This document shows, piece after piece, positions 1 to 8,734 of a DNA stretch of 64,000 nucleotides; positions within the stretch are counted from its first letter, which is position 1; each line of letters begins with the position of its first letter. The position numbers and the translations under genes are program-made. The DNA lies in contig CP051187.1 of assembly GCA_038087035.1 (NCBI GenBank), positions 5,213,001 through 5,277,000 on the forward strand, written 5' to 3'. This DNA comes from Gloeotrichia echinulata CP02 (GTDB lineage Bacteria > Cyanobacteriota > Cyanobacteriia > Cyanobacteriales > Nostocaceae). The notes beneath the pieces are model-generated. The model made no database searches. It had not been told where the DNA came from and saw nothing but the letters and a program-made list of their open reading frames with translations.

Positions 1-916
1 TAATAAAGGCGCGGAGGTTTTCTGGTAGAGTTACTGCTGCTAAAGTTTTAGATGCCGACTCCTCGGTAGCAGCCACAATCTTACCGGCTTTGTTTTCTAA
101 AGCAGCAAATTTGAGATTATTTTGTTTGGCGTAGCCGTATTCAGTGTAACCAATTGCGCCTTGAGTTTGTAGGATTTGGGCTGTTACACCTTCATTACCC
201 TTGGCACCAACGCCTACAAGCCATTTGACACTTTTACCATCACCCACTTTATCTTTCCACTCTGGGCTGATAGCGCTGAGGTGTTTTGTGAACACACCGG
301 TGGTACCGCTACCATCAGCACGATACACTACTGTAATCGGCAGTTTAGGCAGCTTGGCTCCTTCGTTAGCCTTAGCAATCAGGGGGTCATCCCAAGACTT
401 GATTTTGCCTAGTAAAATATCAGTATAAACTGCTCTTGGTAGCTTGAGTTCAGGCACATCTGGCAAGTTGTAAGCTAGTACAATACTACCAGCAGTGACA
501 GGTAGCAAAATTACGCCCTTATCAACCTTCTTGATTTCTTCATCCTTCATCGCCACATCGCTGGCACCAAAGTCTACAGTACCTTTGATAAATTGCTCAA
601 CACCAGCACCGCTACCAATTGATTGATAGTCAACTTGCAGGTTAGGATATTTTTTGTTCAAGTCAATGAACCAACTAGAATACAGTGGTGCCGGAAAAGA
701 TGCACCAGCACCCGTTAAGCTGATGTTACCACCAAGATCCAATTTTTTGCCTGGGTTGGTGGCAGTGGTATCTGTTGCACCACCAGGAGTTTCTTTAGCG
801 GTAGGATTGTCTGTGGTTTGCTGTCCGCCGCAAGCAGTTAGGCTCAATATCAGTGTTAATGTGGATATTGATGCTGTGAATTTGTTTTTTTTTATATAAA
901 TCAGACTTGATAGCAT
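1..916 (-). CDS. pstS: Phosphate ABC transporter substrate-binding lipoprotein PstS (3' end beyond window)
   Basis: Binds periplasmic inorganic phosphate and hands it to the PstCAB importer. Reading the minus strand from an ATG at 914-916 gives a basic N-terminus, a hydrophobic stretch and a lipobox (LSLTAC followed by GG), then a Thr/Pro-rich linker. The PstS signature GAGASFPAPLYSSW follows, then SIGSGAG and DGSGTTG, which form phosphate-binding loops in this family. About 305 codons are visible and the reading frame leaves the window at position 1, so the C-terminus is not seen. The start is supported by the open frame through a run of nine A residues and by a Pho box about 55 bp upstream. 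A SphX-type paralogue cannot be excluded, but membership of the PstS family is clear. Confidence 0.9.
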   Translation of the reverse strand, partial: MLSSLIYIKKNKFTASISTLTLILSLTACGGQQTTDNPTAKETPGGATDTTATNPGKKLDLGGNISLTGAGASFPAPLYSSWFIDLNKKYPNLQVDYQSIGSGAGVEQFIKGTVDFGASDVAMKDEEIKKVDKGVILLPVTAGSIVLAYNLPDVPELKLPRAVYTDILLGKIKSWDDPLIAKANEGAKLPKLPITVVYRADGSGTTGVFTKHLSAISPEWKDKVGDGKSVKWLVGVGAKGNEGVTAQILQTQGAIGYTEYGYAKQNNLKFAALENKAGKIVAATEESASKTLAAVTLPENLRAFI

Positions 917-971
917 CGCTGTCAATTCTTTGATAAATTTGCAGGTGAGCGCTTCTAAGATACCGCTAAAA

Positions 972-1001
972 CGTTAACAACAAGGTTAATAAAAGGTTAA
1001 C
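972..1001 (-). promoter_or_regulatory. Pho box (PhoB/SphR operator) upstream of pstS
   Basis: On the minus strand three TTAACC/TTAACG hexamers recur with an 11-bp period (plus-strand coordinates 995-1000, 984-989 and 973-978). This is the layout of cyanobacterial SphR (PhoB) binding sites: tandem YTTAACC-type repeats spaced one helical turn apart. It lies 57-85 bp upstream of the pstS start, so induction of pstS by phosphate starvation is inferred. Confidence 0.75.
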
Positions 1002-1160
1002 AAGCTGAGAGGAATGATTTTTCTTGGTAAACAGGTGTGAAAAGCTCCAAACCAAAAAGGTGAAAGAAAATATGCTACTTCTGAAGGTGTGAGTAGAACT
1101 TTAATGCCTATACTGGTGGCTATTGCTCTGATCTTTTGCCTTTCCCCTTTTTCATTATAA

Positions 1161-1748
1161 ATGTTTGCCGCTTCCAATCAATTATTATGGTCGATGATAG
1201 GCTTACTCCTGACAATGGGTGGCACCTTCCTAGAAGCTCATGGTATCACCTTACCTTGGAGTTGGAGCCAGCACGGAATTCAGACTTTTTCTTTAGGTGT
1301 CAGCTATCAAATTGGCGCGGTGCTGCTGGTGGGTTGTTTAGGCGGTAAAAATGCTGGCGCCCTCTCGCAAATTGCCTATTTAGTTATGGGGTTAACTTTA
1401 TTACCAGTATTTTCTGAAGGTGGCGGTATCGGTTATGTCAAGCTATCTCAGTTTGGCTATCTGCTGGGCTTTATTCCTGGGGCTTGGATTTGTGGCTATT
1501 TAGCCTTTGAAGCTAGACCCCGGCTAGAAACTCTGACTTTTAGTTGCCTGTGTGGCTTGTTAACTGTCCACATCTGCGGTATTAGTTATTTGATTATGAG
1601 CTATTTTTTCCAGTGGCAAGGTACAGAAAGTCTAGGCTTGATCTCCGCAATCCTCAAATATTCGTGGTTTGCACTACCAGGGCAACTAGCTGTCATCTGC
1701 GCCATTTCTGTAATAGCTTATATCTTACGTCACTTAATGTTTTATTAG
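1161..1748 (+). CDS. bioY: Biotin transporter S component BioY
   Basis: A 195-residue, strongly hydrophobic protein with about six membrane spans. The GGGIGYVKLSQFGYLLGF segment (residues ~88-105) matches the substrate-pocket loop of the BioY family, the biotin-specific S component of ECF transporters. BioY binds biotin in the inner membrane and can work with a shared or dedicated energising module; none is seen nearby. lspA follows 122 bp downstream on the same strand, so the two may be co-transcribed. The ATG at 1161 has no strong ribosome-binding site. Assignment rests on hydrophobicity pattern and the conserved loop. Confidence 0.8.
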   Translation: MFAASNQLLWSMIGLLLTMGGTFLEAHGITLPWSWSQHGIQTFSLGVSYQIGAVLLVGCLGGKNAGALSQIAYLVMGLTLLPVFSEGGGIGYVKLSQFGYLLGFIPGAWICGYLAFEARPRLETLTFSCLCGLLTVHICGISYLIMSYFFQWQGTESLGLISAILKYSWFALPGQLAVICAISVIAYILRHLMFY

Positions 1749-1870
1749 TTATGAGGGGACTAGGAGCTAGAGACTAGGGGCGAGAAATTTAAAATTAAAA
1801 ATTCCTCCAATTCCCAAATCCTACTTCTTAATCTCTAGTCCCCAGATCCTAGTCCCTAGTCCCTAGTTCC

Positions 1871-2347
1871 ATGCGTTTAAAAAATCGCTTCTTCTGGATT
1901 GCTGCTTTGATAGCTTTTTTCTTGGACCAGCTGACAAAATACTGGGTGGTACAATCCTTTAAATTGGGACAAACAATACCACTATTACCAGGGATATTTC
2001 ACCTGACCTATGTCACCAATACAGGTGCAGCTTTTAGCCTGCTAAGTGGAAAAGTCGAGTGGTTGCGTTGGCTATCTTTGGGAGTAAGTTTGGTATTGAT
2101 CGGCGTGGCTTTGTTGGGTCCTGTGTTAAGTCTTTGGGATCAACTGGGCTATGGCTTGATTTTAGGTGGAGCTATGGGTAATGGGATTGATCGCTTTGTT
2201 TTAGGCTATGTTGTCGATTTTCTCGATTTTCGCCTAATTAACTTTGCTGTATTTAATGTGGCAGATTCATTTATTAGTATCGGCATTGTTTGTCTGCTGA
2301 TAGCCTCCTTCCAAAAAACACCAACTACTCATCGTCGGTCACGATAA
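1871..2347 (+). CDS. lspA: Signal peptidase II (lipoprotein signal peptidase)
   Basis: An aspartyl protease of the inner membrane that removes the signal peptide from diacylglyceryl-modified prolipoproteins such as the PstS encoded in this window. The 158-residue length is normal for LspA. The family motifs are present: FLDQLTKYW near the N-terminus, TNTGAAFSL, GNGIDR with the first catalytic Asp, and FNVADSFI with the second catalytic Asp. Four transmembrane segments are visible and the C-terminus is basic (HRRSR). The gap from bioY contains a short imperfect repeat (variants of AGTCCCTAG) but no gene. Confidence 0.93.
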   Translation: MRLKNRFFWIAALIAFFLDQLTKYWVVQSFKLGQTIPLLPGIFHLTYVTNTGAAFSLLSGKVEWLRWLSLGVSLVLIGVALLGPVLSLWDQLGYGLILGGAMGNGIDRFVLGYVVDFLDFRLINFAVFNVADSFISIGIVCLLIASFQKTPTTHRRSR

Positions 2348-2420
2348 GATTATCCCCGACTTGCCTGGAATGGCCGTCGGGGATACAATTGTTTACTTAT
2401 GGAAATCCAGGGTAGGAAAT

Positions 2421-3068
2421 TTACTTGGTAGTACCAGGTTCGGTAGTGCTACCTGGAGCGGTGAGGTCAGGAAGCTTACCACCAGGTTCAGTACTGCTAT
2501 TTGGGGTGCTGGACTTAGGTGTAGTCGTGCTTTCTGGGGCTGGAATTGGGTTGCTGGGTGTGCCAGAGTCAGGTACAGTCATGTTACCTGGGGCTGGAAT
2601 TGGGTTGCTGGGTGTGCCAGACTCAGGTACAGTCATGTTACCTGGGGCTGGAATTGGGTTGCTGGGTGTGCCAGAGTCAGGTACAATCATGCTACCTGGC
2701 GTGGTGGAGTCAGGAAGTTTTGTCCCTGGTTCGCTAGTGCTACCTGGCGTTTGACGCTCAATTGTGGTTCCTGGTACAGTCGTGCTGTTAGGAGTAGTGC
2801 TGCCTTCAGCAGGCTTGGTTTCTGGAGTTGTACTGCGATCAAGATTACTAGGCGTGAGTGCTGTGCCACCAGGACAACGGGAATTCAGTGGGAAATACTC
2901 ACACAGAATTTTCATCCCTTGCGGTGACATCTTGATTTCCGTTGGAGAACTAATCGATGTGTTATTGGATTCGGCGATGGGGGATTCACTTGATTGGGCA
3001 ACAGCAACACCGCTAGTTAGTGCCAAAGTTAGTGCTGTACCAATCAGGCTCAGAGATTTTCCCTTCAT
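2421..3068 (-). CDS. Secreted Pro/Thr/Ser-rich repeat protein of unknown function
   Basis: 215 residues. A clear Sec signal peptide (MKGKSLSL, then a hydrophobic core, ending GVAVAQ) is followed by a short domain with two Cys (LCEYFPLNSRCPGG, residues ~55-68). The rest is low-complexity sequence rich in Thr, Pro, Ser and Gly. Three near-identical 18-residue units (SGTPSNPIPAPGNMTVP-type) lie at residues ~125-180, encoded by a 54-bp tandem repeat. The N-terminal CEYFPLNSRCPGG segment looks like a small conserved cyanobacterial module; the tail is probably an extended cell-surface or periplasmic linker. No enzymatic motif is visible. The opposite strand is also open over the repeat, but only this strand has a signal peptide. 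Confidence 0.7.
   Translation of the reverse strand: MKGKSLSLIGTALTLALTSGVAVAQSSESPIAESNNTSISSPTEIKMSPQGMKILCEYFPLNSRCPGGTALTPSNLDRSTTPETKPAEGSTTPNSTTVPGTTIERQTPGSTSEPGTKLPDSTTPGSMIVPDSGTPSNPIPAPGNMTVPESGTPSNPIPAPGNMTVPDSGTPSNPIPAPESTTTPKSSTPNSSTEPGGKLPDLTAPGSTTEPGTTK
2534..2697. repeat. Three tandem copies of a 54-bp coding repeat
   Basis: Three consecutive ~54-bp units inside the secreted protein gene differ by only a few bases (for example pagAGTCAGG versus agACTCAGG). Each encodes one 18-residue Pro-rich unit in frame. Copy-number variation between strains is expected. Confidence 0.85.
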
Positions 3069-3505
3069 TCTGAAATTAACCTCAACGGAATACTGGGCTA
3101 ATTAAATCTCACAAAAAATTTTATAAAATCCTCCTAAAAGAGGATATATATCTTTGCTTAAAACTGTGTGGATATGTTAAGGCGGAAAAGGTTACAGACT
3201 TGATTTGTTGCTGATTGGTTTTTTAGAATACAAAAACAAGCCGATTAGCTTTCGTTCTCAGAACTAATAACACTAGATATAATCAAGATTATCGGCAAAA
3301 ACTCAGAATTGTTGTCTATGTAAATAATTGCTCAAAATGAGCCACGTAAATCTGCTAGCTATTTATTGTCTTGGTGTAAGATTGAAGCGGAAATAATTCA
3401 GTACAGCTAATTTCTGCTTTGGCTTATGAGTAAAATGATGGAATAAGAAGATCACGATTGCGATTCGCCTGATTATTCACGAATAAAATATGATGTAAAT
3501 AGCCG
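3069..3505. other. Intergenic region, no gene seen
   Basis: 437 bp between divergently transcribed genes (the secreted repeat protein and the penicillin-binding protein). AT-rich. No open frame with coding character, tRNA or inverted repeat longer than a few bases was noticed. It must carry both promoters. Confidence 0.5.
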
Positions 3506-5776
3506 ATGAATTCTCCCCAGCCCCCCCAAAAGCCACAAACGTTACTTGGTCAACTGACTCAGGCAGCACATACAATTCAAGCTAGGGTTGATTTTTCCAA
3601 ACTGGCGCTCAAACGTAATGCCAAAGTACCGGAACTTTGGGTGCAGGATGCAGGGGTGGATAAGGCGGAGGTATATCCTCTGTTGGGCGATCGCTATATC
3701 CTCGGTCGTAGTTCTAAATCCTGTGATATAGTCATTCGTAACCCAGTAGTCAGCCAAATTCACCTGTCACTCTCGCGGGACTCTAGCCAACGCACGCCGG
3801 TTTTCGTCATTAAAGATGAAAACTCTACCAATGGTATTTATCGTGGTAAGCGTCGGATCACTTCCCTAGAATTACGTCACGGCGATGTCCTGACCCTCGG
3901 TCCACCAGAACTCCAGGCTTCTGTCCGCGTACAATACTTTGATCCACCGCCTTGGTATGTCAAAGCGGGAACTGTAGCCGCTTATGGTGTTGGTGGTGTC
4001 ACCGGTTTGTTGTCCCTGGTAATTGGCGTGGAATGGCTGAAATTTTCCGTCACACCCCTACCCACAGCTACCCGCGCCCCAATTGTGGTTTACGCCCGTG
4101 ATGGACAAACCCCCCTCCGTGAGCCAAGGACTACTGCTCACATAGACATGAAGCAATTGGCGGACTTTGGCCCTTATTTGCCCGCTGCTGTGGTAGCTTC
4201 AGAGGATAGCCGTTATTATTGGCACGTTGGGGTTGACCCACTGGGGATTTTGCGAGCTTTATTAATTAATAGCCGCAGCGGTGATGTGCAACAAGGTGCT
4301 AGTACTGTTACCCAGCAAGTCGCTCGGAGTTTGTTCCGTGATTATGTAGGTAGGCAAGACTCCCTAGCACGCAAATTAAAAGAGGCTGTTGTTGCTCTGA
4401 AATTAGAAACATTTTACAGCAAAGATGAAATTTTACTGACTTATTTAAATCGAGTTTTCCTGGGCGCCGATACCTCAGGCTTTGAAGATGCGTCTCGGTA
4501 TTACTTTAATAAACCGGCGAAAGATTTAAGTTTAGCGGAAGCAGCAACCTTGGTGGGAATTTTACCAGGTCCCAACGCTTTCGATTTTTGTGGCGATGGT
4601 CCAAATAAACTCCAAGCAGCCGAATACCGCAATCGCGTGATTAAGCGAATGCTGGAAATGGGTAAAATCAAACCAGAAGAGGCGAATCGAGCCAGACGCT
4701 CGACAGTCAAAGTCAGCGCCAAAGTCTGCGAGCTGCAATCTAAAACAATTAGTCCTTATTTTTATAATTACGTCTTTCAAGAACTCGAATCAATCTTGGG
4801 GGAGGGAGCAGCCAAAGAAGGCAACTATATTATTGAAACCCAACTAGATCCCAAAATTCAAGCCCAAGCAGAAGCATCATTGCGGAATTCTGTCAATAGG
4901 GATGGCTCAAATTTTGGGTTTTCGCAAGGGGCCTTAGTCACCCTAGATTCCAGCACCGGTAGTATTCTGGCAATGGTGGGAGGCACAGATTACAAAAAAA
5001 GTCAATTTAATCGTGCCGTCCAAGCCAAAAGACAACCAGGTTCCACCTTCAAAATCTTTGCTTATACTGCCGCTATTTTGCAAGGGATTTCACCAGGTAA
5101 AAGTTATTCCTGTGATCCTTTAACTTGGCAAGGCTTTACCTACAAACCCTGTCGTTCTGGTTCTGGTATTAGTTTAGACATGGCTACAGGACTTGCCCTT
5201 TCAGAAAACCCGATTGCGCTCAGGATTGCTAGGGAAATCGGACTAGATAAAGTAGTGGCGATGGCACAGCGTTTGGGGGTAAAGTCATCCCTAGATCCAG
5301 TACCCGGATTAGTACTGGGTCAAAGCGTGGTTAATGTATTAGAAATGACAGGAGCTTTTGGTGCAATTGGCAATCGTGGTGTGTGGAATCCTCCCCATGC
5401 AATTAGCCGGATTTTAGACAGTGGTGATTGTCGCGATCTCAATGATTTTAAAACCTGTCGTGTCATCTATTCCTTCGACCAAGACCCAGACGCCAACAAA
5501 CGAGTACTACCCAATGACGTAGCCCAAACCATGACTAGTTTGATGCGTGGGGTAATCTCCAGGGGAACTGGTCGCAGTGCGGCCATTGGATTGGGGGAAG
5601 CTGGTAAAACCGGGACAACAGATAAAAACGTTGACTTATGGTTTATTGGCTTTATACCCAGTCAGCGACTCGTCACCGGTATTTGGTTAGGAAATGATAA
5701 CAACTCCCCCACATCTGGTAGCAGCGCTCAAGCGGCGGAGTTATGGGGAAATTATATGGGGAGAATTACAAAATAG
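3506..5776 (+). CDS. Class A penicillin-binding protein with N-terminal FHA domain
   Basis: A bifunctional peptidoglycan synthase of 756 residues. The N-terminus (~45-145) is a forkhead-associated domain: YILGRSSKSCDIVI, VSQIHLSL and DENSTNGIY are its phosphothreonine-binding loops. One membrane segment follows at ~155-180. The GT51 glycosyltransferase domain has ASEDSRYYWHVGVD with the catalytic Glu, GASTVTQQVAR, and RKLKEAVVALKLE. The transpeptidase domain has the nucleophile motif RQPGSTFK (SxxK), a SEN motif and KTGTT. All catalytic motifs look intact. The FHA domain is cytoplasmic by topology and suggests coupling of wall synthesis to Ser/Thr kinase signalling (inference). The ATG at 3506 begins a continuous frame. 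Confidence 0.93.
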   Translation: MNSPQPPQKPQTLLGQLTQAAHTIQARVDFSKLALKRNAKVPELWVQDAGVDKAEVYPLLGDRYILGRSSKSCDIVIRNPVVSQIHLSLSRDSSQRTPVFVIKDENSTNGIYRGKRRITSLELRHGDVLTLGPPELQASVRVQYFDPPPWYVKAGTVAAYGVGGVTGLLSLVIGVEWLKFSVTPLPTATRAPIVVYARDGQTPLREPRTTAHIDMKQLADFGPYLPAAVVASEDSRYYWHVGVDPLGILRALLINSRSGDVQQGASTVTQQVARSLFRDYVGRQDSLARKLKEAVVALKLETFYSKDEILLTYLNRVFLGADTSGFEDASRYYFNKPAKDLSLAEAATLVGILPGPNAFDFCGDGPNKLQAAEYRNRVIKRMLEMGKIKPEEANRARRSTVKVSAKVCELQSKTISPYFYNYVFQELESILGEGAAKEGNYIIETQLDPKIQAQAEASLRNSVNRDGSNFGFSQGALVTLDSSTGSILAMVGGTDYKKSQFNRAVQAKRQPGSTFKIFAYTAAILQGISPGKSYSCDPLTWQGFTYKPCRSGSGISLDMATGLALSENPIALRIAREIGLDKVVAMAQRLGVKSSLDPVPGLVLGQSVVNVLEMTGAFGAIGNRGVWNPPHAISRILDSGDCRDLNDFKTCRVIYSFDQDPDANKRVLPNDVAQTMTSLMRGVISRGTGRSAAIGLGEAGKTGTTDKNVDLWFIGFIPSQRLVTGIWLGNDNNSPTSGSSAQAAELWGNYMGRITK

Positions 5777-5878
5777 CGCTTGAACTGTTAAAACTCCGAG
5801 TACTACGCAGAAATCATCAAAAGATTTCCAGTTATTACTACTTTTGGACACTGTTGATACAAATTAGCTAGATTGAGC

Positions 5879-6739
5879 TTATTCCGACTTTGACTCGCTA
5901 GCTGGCGCTGACTCTATTTTCTCTTGCTTCTTCTCCTCAGTTTGCTGCAATTGCTGGAGATGAATGTTATTTACTTGCACAACAAAGTATTCTATCGCTT
6001 GGCTGGACTTTTGTTGCTGCTGGATTTCGTCTGCTAAATCATAGCAACGATAAGGCGGAGTGATTCCCAAGATAAATTTCTCTTGTTCAGCTTCTAACAA
6101 TTCAACAGCGGTGTTAGCAGCAACCCAATTCTTTTGAAAAGGAAAGGAGGTAACTATACTAGCAACGATAGAAGCAACAGCGGGACAGATTACAGGGAGC
6201 CATTTGAGCCATGCTTGTCCTGCTTCCAATTTGTCTACCAGGACTAAAACAGGTGTAACTCCTGATAAAATAACGGTGAGAAGTTGCAGAACATAGTAAA
6301 GAGTCCTGGATAAATTCCGAATGTTTTTGTAATCGTCAATCAAATCTTGACTATACTGTAAAGCCTTGCCTCTGGCTGGAGTTAGGGAAGTTTTTTCCAA
6401 AGCACTATTATTGCTCAATAGATAAGTATAGAGTTCAGCTTTATTGGCAAGTTGAGATTGGTTAGCAGCTTTCTTGGATTCTTGAAGCACTTCTCTGTTA
6501 ATGAAGAACAACAAAATCGCCAAGGTCAGACCTGCTGCTCCAGCAATTACAGCTTGTGGATTATCTAAACAAAGAACAATCAAACAACCAGCACCCACAA
6601 CAGCAGCCAGTAATACAGACTCAATTACCTTAAAGATCAACAAGTTTTTTTGTCCTGCAGAAGAGAATGAACTTCCTGCAGTGTAGGAAAATTCCTGTTG
6701 GCTTTGCTGGTTAAAATTTGTCAGATCAGAAGTGGTCAT
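5879..6739 (-). CDS. DUF4231-like (SLATT-type) two-TM-pair membrane protein
   Basis: 286 residues. Two hydrophobic hairpins (~35-80 and ~150-200) are separated by a charged helical region, with a cytoplasmic Gln/Glu/Lys-rich C-terminal tail (IQQQQKSSQ, then TEEKKQEK). This resembles the DUF4231/SLATT fold, which pairs a short TM hairpin with a soluble helical domain; some members are predicted membrane effectors of conflict or nucleotide-signalling systems. No partner enzyme is adjacent here, so that role is not supported by context. It is convergent with the penicillin-binding protein gene (102 bp between stops). Confidence 0.6.
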   Translation of the reverse strand: MTTSDLTNFNQQSQQEFSYTAGSSFSSAGQKNLLIFKVIESVLLAAVVGAGCLIVLCLDNPQAVIAGAAGLTLAILLFFINREVLQESKKAANQSQLANKAELYTYLLSNNSALEKTSLTPARGKALQYSQDLIDDYKNIRNLSRTLYYVLQLLTVILSGVTPVLVLVDKLEAGQAWLKWLPVICPAVASIVASIVTSFPFQKNWVAANTAVELLEAEQEKFILGITPPYRCYDLADEIQQQQKSSQAIEYFVVQVNNIHLQQLQQTEEKKQEKIESAPASESKSE

Positions 6740-6896
6740 ACTTAATTCTTTATCGGGTCAGAATTTAGTCAATTGTCAATAATACACTTGACTTGATTAA
6801 TCATCGAGTATATGAGACAAAATATCAACTTGTCATTTTTATACCAACAATATTAAGTATTATTTAAGATTTGCTATTTTTAGCAAGCCTCAACCA

Positions 6897-7052
6897 TCAA
6901 CCGTCAACCGTCAACAACTTCAAATCTGCTTCCGCTGCTGGTAAAGGTGGACGCACAGACAAGTAAATTAACGGACCGAATAACGGAATCAAAGCTATGA
7001 ACCAGAAAACCCGGTAATTTTGCCAACCGCGACGCGCCAGATCATCTCGTGA
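6897..7052 (-). pseudogene. 3' fragment of a small membrane protein gene, 5' end cut by a TnpB element
   Basis: Translating from the insertion boundary gives SSRDDLARRGWQNYRVFW, then a hydrophobic helix FIALIPLFGPLIYLSV and an acidic tail ending LKLLTVDG. The apparent N-terminus upstream of this is the tnpB end read in another frame, so the natural start is lost. Only about 45 bp lie between the other end of the element and hrcA, too little for the missing part. Likely a truncated small inner-membrane protein; family not identified. Confidence 0.45.
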
Positions 7053-7053
7053 A

Positions 7054-8532
7054 CTACCTACACCGATTTGGAGTACCAAATACGGTATAGGCTTCTGGTA
7101 CATTTCGCAATGCTGCCAGAACTTCCTTAGAGGTACTATTAGTAGTAGAACCATCCACTACCGGATTCCCTTTACGGCGTTTTATCGTTGGGAACAGTCC
7201 CAGCCCAACGCGCTTTACGTTGATAGCGGCATTAATATCCCTATCAACCAAAAGCGATTCTTTTTCGTCCCAATAATTACGAATGTTGCAATCAGTGAAG
7301 ATAAATTCATCACGATACGCAAGCAATTGAGATGTGTATGCAGGTTTGACTGCTATTGTCCTAGTTCCAGCTTTTCGGGCTATGTATTCTAGGATTGTGA
7401 AAAATTGTCCAAATGCAGCATCGTTCCAGGATTTATTTAATCCTGATTTAGCTGATTGACCGTTGGGTAAATATTTCCCATTTTCATCTTGTTTGGCTTT
7501 ATTTTTCTTTGATAAAGCTCTTAAATTTAAATCTTCATATACAAAAACTTTCTTCCCAGTTTTGAGCAAGGTATGGGCAGTTTTAAAAGCATGGTCAATT
7601 CTAGCTCTGGCAATACGTTGATGTTCTTTTGCTTCTTTTTTAGCTAATTTACGGCGTGATTTACTGCCCTTTTTCTTGGTGGATTTACGTTTGGATATAT
7701 CTGCTAGTCTCTTTTCGGACTTAGAGAAAGATTTTAGCGATGGTAGCTTGGTATTCTCTGAAGTTGCCAAATAATCATCTTCATGTAATACTGCATCCAA
7801 TCCAAGACTGTTTTCCCAAGTTGGAGCAATTTCATCAGGTGTAAAGGTAGGAATATTTGGGTCTGACAAACAAATGGTTACGTACCACCCATCCGCCTTT
7901 TTTGTCAAAAGAGCATTTTTTAAAATAAATCCATTAGGTAATGGGCGATGTAAACGCACCTTTACCCAGCCTTTTAATTTTGAAAATGACAAAAATAGCC
8001 ATTCTTGCTCAACACGTTCGACAGTAATAGCTTGACCTTCAATTTTTATTGTGCGATAACGCGCAGCATTTTTAAAACGAGGTTTGCCACTACGATTTCC
8101 TTTGTAATCACCTTCAATAAAGCGAGAAAAAGCCAAGTCTACACGCTTGGATACATCCTGTAATGTCTGAGATGGAACACTTGTAAAGTCTAGTAGTTCA
8201 CCAGAATGACTTACCTTTATCAAGTCGGACTTAATAACAGGAAGTTGTTTTTTTTGTGAGTAATAGTCGGGGTTGTCTCGTAATTTTGGTATTGAACAAA
8301 TTAACGGACAAAAATTAATTGCAGTCCGATTATACTGATACCAGTCGAACCTGTCTCCTAACTGCCTGTTGTACCAGTATCGACAAATTCTTAACCAATT
8401 GTTTAGCTGGATTTTTTGCTTGGTGTCTGGATAAGCGCGGTACTGATAGTTAAGCAGTATAAGGAAATCACCTACTTGATTGCATTTAGTGTTGACGTTT
8501 ATTACTATAAAGTATCGAGAAGGAAAAGTCAA
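7054..8532 (-). CDS. tnpB: TnpB RNA-guided nuclease, zinc-finger cysteines lost
   Basis: TnpB is the RuvC-type RNA-guided endonuclease of IS200/IS605 elements and the ancestor group of Cas12. This copy is 492 residues. The RuvC carboxylates are present: LGLDAVLH (Asp, ~residue 257), FVYEDLN (Glu) and VDRDINAAIN (Asp). The usual CxxC...CxxC ribbon between the last two is replaced by TSQLLAYRDEF and CNIRNYWDEKES, leaving a single Cys. It ends GTPNRCR, encoded within the right-end hairpin, as in copy B. Recognisable family similarity begins near LLNYQYRAYPD (residue ~26), so the true start may lie inside the open frame. The guide RNA would overlap the 3' end of this gene. Confidence 0.85.
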   Translation of the reverse strand: MTFPSRYFIVINVNTKCNQVGDFLILLNYQYRAYPDTKQKIQLNNWLRICRYWYNRQLGDRFDWYQYNRTAINFCPLICSIPKLRDNPDYYSQKKQLPVIKSDLIKVSHSGELLDFTSVPSQTLQDVSKRVDLAFSRFIEGDYKGNRSGKPRFKNAARYRTIKIEGQAITVERVEQEWLFLSFSKLKGWVKVRLHRPLPNGFILKNALLTKKADGWYVTICLSDPNIPTFTPDEIAPTWENSLGLDAVLHEDDYLATSENTKLPSLKSFSKSEKRLADISKRKSTKKKGSKSRRKLAKKEAKEHQRIARARIDHAFKTAHTLLKTGKKVFVYEDLNLRALSKKNKAKQDENGKYLPNGQSAKSGLNKSWNDAAFGQFFTILEYIARKAGTRTIAVKPAYTSQLLAYRDEFIFTDCNIRNYWDEKESLLVDRDINAAINVKRVGLGLFPTIKRRKGNPVVDGSTTNSTSKEVLAALRNVPEAYTVFGTPNRCR

Positions 8533-8590
8533 CTATGTTGAATCCCAAGACAAGCCAAAATAAAACAAAAGATTATTAATTACTCAACTG

Positions 8591-8634
8591 CCCCAATTAC
8601 CGAATCAGCCTATGGCTAATATTGGTAATTGGGG
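8591..8634 (-). other. Hairpin in the leader between IS left end and tnpB (copy A)
   Basis: CCCCAATTACC and GGTAATTGGGG form an 11-bp stem with a 22-nt loop. A hairpin with different sequence sits at the same place in the second element (28159-28204), each followed on the element strand by CAGTTGAG and then AATTA. It is not followed by a T-run, so a simple terminator is unlikely. Confidence 0.6.
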
Positions 8635-8734
8635 CGTTTCGTAATTAATCGCCTTATATCCCGACACCAAACTGAGTACAGTTATGGTGCCAGGCTAAGG
8701 CGCGAAAGCTAAGTAGGCACATGATTTTAATTAG

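Larger units (their letters stand above)
7052..8690 (-). mobile_element. IS200/IS605-group element carrying only tnpB (copy A)
   Basis: The right end has a subterminal hairpin at 7063-7085 (CCGATTTGG, AGTA, CCAAATACGG) that overlaps the last tnpB codons. The left end has a hairpin at 8666-8688 (ACCAAACT, GAGTAC, AGTTATGGT). Both ends match the second element at 26874-28280 almost base for base at the loops, and AACTACCTACACC borders both right ends. No tnpA is present, so mobility would need a transposase in trans. The exact left boundary beyond the hairpin is uncertain. Confidence 0.8.

Noticed and set aside
2361..2927. Trp/Cys-rich frames on the plus strand
   Set aside because: Mirror of the repeat-rich secreted protein gene, which has a signal peptide on the minus strand.
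6897..7154. 85-residue gene starting at 7154
   Set aside because: Its first third is the tnpB 3' end read out of frame; only the part below 7052 has independent coding character.
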